64,000 bases of DNA from Sanderia malayensis (lineage: Eukaryota > Cnidaria > Scyphozoa > Semaeostomeae > Pelagiidae). A program made the position numbers and the translations under genes. The notes beneath the pieces are model-generated. The model was not told the DNA's origin. It did no database searches and saw only the letters and a program-made list of their open reading frames with translations. Of this stretch, positions 58,135 to 64,000 are shown piece by piece. Every line of letters begins with the position of its first letter. Within the stretch, counting starts at the first letter, position 1. The DNA is taken from contig RQOL01000828.1 in assembly GCA_013076295.1 (NCBI GenBank), positions 2,604,001 to 2,668,000 on the forward strand, written 5' to 3'.

Positions 58135-59345
58135 GTTGTATCCTTTCGTCGTTGATTACCACTGAAGCAAGCAAAAGAGTAAATTACGAATGCCAAAGTT
58201 GCTGTCTTTATGTCTTCAAAAACGTGGTCTAAGACAACAAGCTCCTTGAGATAAACGCGAAAAGATATCACGTTGTCAATTGTTTTCATCAATTTTTGCG
58301 ACTTTCTTGTCTCTTGCAAGATGAAATTTTTCAAGTATGTATTCATGTCATCAGAATAAAGGACGAATTTATCAATTTCAACTTCAACAAGCGTTAATTA
58401 GTTTGGATGAATACAGTGAAATGCAGTGGCTTTGTGAGGGCCGGAAGATGCTTCAGGTAACTGAGACGTTCTTCAATGTCAAGATTGAACAGTTGTGTAA
58501 AGAGCCAGTCTTCAAAATGAAAATTGACCTAGTTTTAACAAAGCATTGCAAAGTGCAAATTTTCCTTGCCTGTTGCGGCCCACCATATCCAAGGTTTCCT
58601 ATGATGCATAGGAAGACAGGTTGAACAGCATCAACAATTTAGTAGCCCTTTTGAACAAAATGAGGGCTCCGTGTTGATGTTATCTTTACCGTGCTAAACC
58701 CTTTAGATTAGTCAATGTTGCAATGACAATGGCTTATGATGGAAGAACTAAGGGAACTGTATTGTAGATGTAGGTATCATTCGATGGTTGGGGGGCTTAG
58801 TTTAAAGCTTGGCAACTTCTCAAGATGTGGACATAAGAATCAACCATAATGTTCTCTTTTTGTTCAACTGCACTGATCAAAAATGAACATTTAAAAACAA
58901 TGACAATTTTGCAAACAGGTTGTTTTGTCAAGAACGACTTCTTCATCCTCACAAACCGTTGTCCAATTAAAATATCGGTTCTTGTTGTCTTGAAGATTCA
59001 ATGCCCTCCGTATTGGCAATAAATGGATATCGTACTTGAAATAGGCAATTTTTGTATGACCCCTTTAAGTAAATCCCCATATAGAGCCTTATTCGAGGTG
59101 GGAGCTTATTCTAGGGGGTTACTTAGAGGTGGGGCTTATTCGAGGAGTGACGGTATTGTATTAGTGCGAAAGTGAGGTTGAGAAGGAGACTATATAAAAG
59201 GATGCATCAAGATCATATTGCCAAATTCTTCATTGAAGATCTTCGTAATTTATAAGATGCACATATATATGTTTCATTAATAATTTGAAGTACATAACAT
59301 GCACATAATCACGCAAGACTTCTTATACTAATAGTTTACTGTTTT
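58135..59345. other. Spacer between P5 and P6
   Basis: 5' region of P5 and 3' flank of P6. 59078-59155 contains TTATTCGAGGTGGGAGCTTATTC and GGCTTATTCGAGGAGTGACGGTATT, a divergent relative of the MITE ends at 33239-33830. The open frame at 58337-58624 has no recognisable domain and is not called. Confidence 0.5.
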
Positions 59346-60831
59346 TTAGTTGTTTGCCATGGTTTGGTCGAGCCAATTCTTGAATGCAGCAACTCTTGCA
59401 AAAACACTGTAGCCTTGAGTTGCATCACATCTGCCACTTCCCCAACTTACTGCACCATGTAATACCCATCTGCCATTAGCGCCAGTCTGACAGACAAATG
59501 GACCACCACTGTCTCCATGACAGCCACTAACACGAGTTGTTCCACCGTGACCAGCACAAACCATCTTGTCTGTTATTTGAAGGCCAAGATTCCTTGTATT
59601 CATATTTGTACATGCTTGGTTTGAAACAACTGGCATCTTTCCTTGTCGCAAAGTGTGATGCATATTTCCTGGGTGTTTAATCTTTCCCCAACCTGACAAA
59701 ATAAGAAACATTTTTTAAATCTTAGAGTATTTTATTATAAAACCTCTAGCGATGCCAACCACACCAAATGATACAAAAGCGTACCAGTTATGTAGCATTG
59801 TGTGCCAACTGGGACATTTTGTCCCTGATTCGGAAGACAGACTGGTTTCACATATTTGCCAAATGGAATTGGGTATTTCAATTTCATCAGAGCAATATCA
59901 TTGTTAATGGTTCTTCCTGAATATGATGGATGGCTGATAATTTTCTCGACTTGAAAATCTAGATGCTGTCCTTCAGATGCTGTTGAAATTATATGCTCTC
60001 CAACTCTGTAAATATGGAATAGTCCAATAATTAAATCTTAAAAATATTAGACTTCCACAGATCCTTGTTATATTTGCAATACTGTCCCTACCTGACATAG
60101 AAATTACTGGCATCTGCCTCATTTCCAGATACACAGTGTGCGGCGGTCACGATCCAATTTGGAGCAACAATAGATCCCCCACACATTGCTCTTCGATTGT
60201 ATATCATAAGTATCTGCCATGGCCATGAACCCTTAGCTGCATCTATGCCAGATATCACTCTGCTTTGTTGAACTTCTGGCTTGCCACAGGTTACTGATAT
60301 TATTCAACAAAAATGGAAAATAACAAACTTACTTTCATAAAGAAAATGTATATTTGAGATTAGGCAATGGCAATGTGACTAGATATTTTATGAAATTTCT
60401 ACAGTTGAATTTTAATGACAGTGTCAGCATAAAATTTGAACACATAAAGTAAGCTTACTAGAGCAGAGGTTGCAAGATCTCTTGCAATTTGTTTTCATGA
60501 ATGATTCATATGTTCCTGTACAAAATCCTCGTGATGCCCATACATCGCAGTTTGCATAGTTGTTGCTGCAAGCTGATAAAATTAAAACAAACATTTTTTT
60601 ATTATTTCGTACACGAGTTTATTGCTTAGGCTATCATGCATGGTTTATAAAGACAATCATGAATTGCATGAAATTAGCTTCTTGATTGTCATGTTGTATT
60701 ATGTTATTATGATTTTAAAGTAAGTAAATAAGTAAAGTGATAAATGTAAAGTAAACATATTCCAAACCTTGCAGAGATTCTGTCAGCCAGAAAGCACAAA
60801 AACCAAGAAGAACGAACTTGATAGCAGCCAT
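59346..60831 (-). CDS. P6: secreted ShKT-chymotrypsin-like serine protease
   Basis: Exons in transcript order: 60831-60768 (signal peptide, [18 protein letters not shown]), 60572-60459 (ShKT), 60293-60092, 60005-59785, 59692-59346 (S1); 315 aa. It lacks both the long stalk and the microexon, so the ShKT domain joins the protease directly. Activation site SR/VISG; triad intact (TAAHC, NNDIALM, GDSGGP). The most diverged of the set around the first S1 exon (VSGNEADASNFYVR; EHIISTASEGQHLDF), which suggests different substrate or partner contacts. Confidence 0.9.
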
Positions 60832-60888
60832 GTTGTATATTTAGATCGCTAACTTATAAGTGTGAATGATAAAGGCAACGAAAGGGCA

Positions 60889-60895
60889 TTTTATA
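60889..60895 (-). promoter_or_regulatory. TATA box of P6
   Basis: TATAAAA on the minus strand, 58 bp upstream of the ATG, followed by ATGCCCTTTCGTTGCC as in the P7 promoter. Confidence 0.7.
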
Positions 60896-61974
60896 CAAAA
60901 AATATATACTCGTGTTTGTCTTCAAGGAATATTCAGCTATTTAAATAAATGTCTAAATTCATGAAAATAGAAGCATAATATCTGGGATTTAAGGCTCAAA
61001 AGATAAATAATGTTGTAAAAGGTTAGAAATATATACAAGCAACAAACATTTTGTCCAGGTTTTGAAATTTACAGGATTAAGAAACTTTAAAAATCTATAA
61101 GCACCACTTGAGGAAAGCATGAAACTTTCGAGTATAGAAGGTGCTTCTGTTTGAAGTTGGATGAATGATTTGCCAAAAATTAAAAGGTGCTTTGAGGGGA
61201 AAGCCGTGTTTCTTCAACAATTTAGCTAAGCAGTTGTGTAAAGAAGTTAAATTTTCAAGTTAGAGTTTTTTAATCATGAAAAATATAACTTAGCAGTTCC
61301 ACATCATATACTGAAATAAGATCAATCAGCGGGTTTAATAATATACGTTTTGTTTTGCATAAGAGAACAACAATGTAAGATTTCGAATTGAAAAAGCTCA
61401 ACATGCCAAGAACATTTGAAGACTTTGCGAATTTCATTTAAAAAACTCTTAAAAATTAAGAAAATCTTAAGAACATTTTGGCACAAGTTGGATGTTCTTG
61501 CCAGAATATAACCATCAAGATTGCAGTCATTTTTCATGAATGAGGTATTTCTAGCGACAGAATAATTGCTGAGGATGTTTATTGAATGGCTTGGCTGAGT
61601 AGAAAATTTAAAAATTAAATTGAAGTTGGAAACTTAATTTCTTTACTCAACTGTTCAGTTAACATGTTAATGAAAGTCAAGTACACCCCTCAAAGCACTT
61701 TCCAATTCTTGCCACTTATTTGAACAGAGTTTCATTCCAGACTCAAAATTTTAGGCTTCTCTTAAATGGTGCTTTGGGTTTTCAAAATTCTTGATATTGC
61801 AATTGTCAAAACCTGGATAAAATGTTTGTTGCTTGTCTAAATTTTTAACCTTTTTAAACATTGTTAAATTTTTGAAGCTTAAAGTCTAGATAGTATGTTC
61901 GTATTTGGCGAATTTAGCCATTTTTTTAAATAGCTGAATACTCCTTGAAGACAAACATGAACATATAGTTTTTG

Positions 61975-61981
61975 TATAAAA
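61975..61981 (+). promoter_or_regulatory. TATA box of P7
   Basis: TATAAAA about 70 bp upstream of the P7 ATG, mirror of the P6 promoter. Confidence 0.7.
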
Positions 61982-62049
61982 TGCCTTCTCGTTTCCTTTA
62001 TCATTCACACATTTGCTACAGTTTCAAGTTAGCGATCTAAATGTACAAC

Positions 62050-63714
62050 ATGGCTGCTATCAAGTTCATTCTTCTTAGTTTTTGTGCCTTCTGGTTGACA
62101 GAATCTCTGCAAGGTTTGGCATAAGTTCACTTTATATTTATCACTTTACTTATATACTTACTTCAAAATTATAACAACGTAATACAACATGACAATCAAC
62201 AAGCTACTTTTATGCAACCCATGATTGTCTTTGTAAAACCATGCATGATGTCCTAAGCAATAAACTCGTGTACGAAATAATAGAAAATATTTAATTTTAT
62301 TTTGTCAGCTTGTAGCGACTTGAATCCAAGCTGCGATTATTGGGCAGCACAGGGATTTTGCAAAGGAACATATGAATCATTCATGAAAACAAATTGCAAG
62401 AAATCTTGCAACCTCTGCTCTAGTAAGCTTACAATTTTGTCTTGGTTTATTCAGGCTTTAATCTGACACTATTATTAGTAGAAACTTTATGTTCAAATTT
62501 CATAAAATAGTTACACTATCATTGCCTACACTCAAAAAACTCAAAAATGGAGTGAAAGTTTAAGTATCGAATTTGATTTTCTTTTTAGGTCCACCAGTTT
62601 CCGGTAGATGAACCTTTCAATTTTATTCCAGAAGCTTGAATTCTTACTATAAATGATAATTTTAGAACGTGCTAAACGCAATTTTGATAAGAGTCATAAC
62701 CCTTCATACTTTTTAAACATTTTATTGCACAATGCCTCGAATTATATTAATTTTATTAAATAACGTCAGGAGACTGTGGCAAGCCTGAAGTTCAACAAAG
62801 CAGAGTGATATCTGGCATAGATGCAGCTAAGGGTTCATGGCCATGGCAGATACTTATGTTATTCAATGGGAGAAAAATGTGTGGTGGATCTATTGTTGCT
62901 CCAAACTGGATTGTTACCGCTGCACACTGTGTATCTGGATATGAACGTTATGCTAGTTACTTCAGAGTCAGGTAGGGAGAATATGGTGAATACAACAAGT
63001 ACTTCTTGAAGTCTAATATTGTAAAGATTGAATTATTGAATTATTCCATTTTCACAGAGTTGGGGAACATATAACTTCAACAACATCCGATGGACAGCAT
63101 CAAGATATTCAAGTCGAGAAAATTATCAGTCATCCATCATATGCTTCAAGAGTGCTCAACAATGACATTGCTCTCATGAAATTGAAAACTCCAATTCAAT
63201 TTGGCAAATATGTCAAACCAGTCTGTCTTCCAGACCAAGGACAAAATGTCCCAGTTGGCACACAATGCTACATAACTGGTACGATTTTGTCTCATTTGGT
63301 ATCATTGGCATCGCTGGAAGTTTTAAAATGGGGTACTCTAAAATGTAAAAATTTCTTATTTTGTCAGGTTGGGGAAAGATTAAACACCCAGGAAGTATGC
63401 ATCACACTTTGCAACAAGGAAAGATGCCAGTTGTATCAAAACAAACATGCACAAATATGAACACAAGAAACCTTGGCATTCGAATAACAGACCAGATGGT
63501 ATGTGCTGGTCACGGTGGAACAACTCGTGTTAGTGGCTGTCATGGAGACAGTGGTGGTCCATTTGTCTGCCAGACTGGCGCTGATGGCAGATGGGTATTG
63601 CATGGTGCAGTAAGTTGGGGAAGTGGCAGATGTGATGCAACACAAGGCTACAGTGTTTTTGCAAGAGTTGCTGTGTTCAAGAATTGGCTTGACCAAACCA
63701 TGGCAAATAACTAA
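62050..63714 (+). CDS. P7: secreted ShKT-chymotrypsin-like serine protease
   Basis: Exons: 62050-62113 (signal peptide, IKFILLSFCAFWLTESLQ), 62309-62422 (ShKT), 62589-62603 (15-nt microexon, PPVS), 62770-62971, 63058-63278, 63368-63714 (S1); 320 aa. Activation site SR/VISG; triad intact; Ser at the positions aligned to 189 and 226. The first S1 exon (VSGYERYASYFRVR) and the following intron are almost the same as those of P1, 26 kb away on the other strand, and of the relic at 39577. Confidence 0.9.
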
Positions 63715-64000
63715 AAACATTGAATTTAAGTTTGACGCATCAAAAGTTACTTAATGTCATAATTAAATGTCTACTTTATGTCATATATAATTAAATAATA
63801 TTAATGTTTGATATGAATCATGCTTCAGAGTTATAAACTTGTGAATTTTTAATTCAGAAGTCTATAATCGTTCACGCTTCGCGGACACATCTTTCGAAAA
63901 CCAGTTTATTTTCAAATTATTGTAGGATGCAAGCCTTCAGTTTTTGAAACATGAACATCAAAAATCACATATGTTAAGGAAGGAACAAGCCAATAACAAC
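63715..64000. other. 3' flank of P7
   Basis: Resembles the 3' flanks of P1-P3 for the first 100 bp (AAAAACATTGAATTTAAGTT type), then unique sequence to the window end. Confidence 0.5.

Larger units (their letters stand above)
60760..62130. repeat. Palindromic head-to-head promoters of P6 and P7
   Basis: The two genes diverge from a region whose halves are inverted copies: signal-peptide exons, TATA boxes, the CTTGAAGACAAACA(C/T)G word and, further in, AAACATTTTGTCCAGGTTTT (61044) versus AAAACCTGGATAAAATGTTT (61807). The centre is near 61430. Identity falls towards the centre. Confidence 0.8.

Noticed and set aside
58337..58624. 95-codon plus-strand open frame upstream of P5
   Set aside because: No domain, signal peptide or splice context recognised; a weakly similar stretch near 61150-61260 is broken, so it looks like shared upstream DNA.

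Overview
This is a eukaryotic, AT-rich, intron-rich animal window. Invertebrate gene content (many ShKT-domain exons, an astacin-family metalloprotease, DED/CARD-type caspases, a D8C-ZP surface protein) points to a cnidarian. That placement is an inference from gene families; no species can be named from the sequence alone. Exon structures below were assembled by hand from splice sites and checked by phase arithmetic.

Layout. (1) 2-8877 (+): the 3' two-thirds of a very large PRRC2/BAT2-like disordered protein, 5' end outside the window. (2) 10447-16069 (+): a complete 12-exon procollagen galactosyltransferase (COLGALT/GT25). (3) 16811-25817: two caspase genes on the minus strand (one with two CARD-like domains, one with a DED) flanking a plus-strand D8C-ZP membrane protein gene. 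(4) 26484-28903 (+): a SHIPPO/STPGR-repeat ciliary microtubule protein. (5) about 28500-35080: a tandem duplication of roughly 3 kb carrying two intact secreted double-ShKT genes. The duplication also copied the last two exons of the ciliary gene, which are decaying as a pseudogene, and one copy received a 592-bp MITE whose empty site survives in the other copy. (6) 35429-63714: seven paralogous secreted genes (P1-P7) with a signal peptide, ShKT modules, a Thr/Pro stalk and a chymotrypsin-like S1 protease domain. They lie on both strands, with two head-to-head palindromic pairs (P1/P2 and P6/P7).

The most unusual locus is P4 (49953-54928). The shared promoter, signal-peptide exon and intron 1 of the protease family are followed by five astacin (M12A) exons, then four ShKT modules with short T/P linkers, then the family's three S1 protease exons. 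No gene boundary is visible between them. It reads as a two-protease (zinc metalloprotease plus serine protease) chimera made by phase-1 exon shuffling. It carries a 1-nt frameshift at the end of the astacin domain and a nonsense codon in the first ShKT exon, so it may be decaying, alternatively spliced, or affected by assembly errors.

The S1 genes have identical exon lengths (202, 221 and 347 nt). Introns are shared in mosaic combinations between copies on opposite strands, which suggests gene conversion or repeated inverted duplication. All copies keep the His-Asp-Ser triad, so they are probably active secreted digestive, venom-gland or defence proteases.
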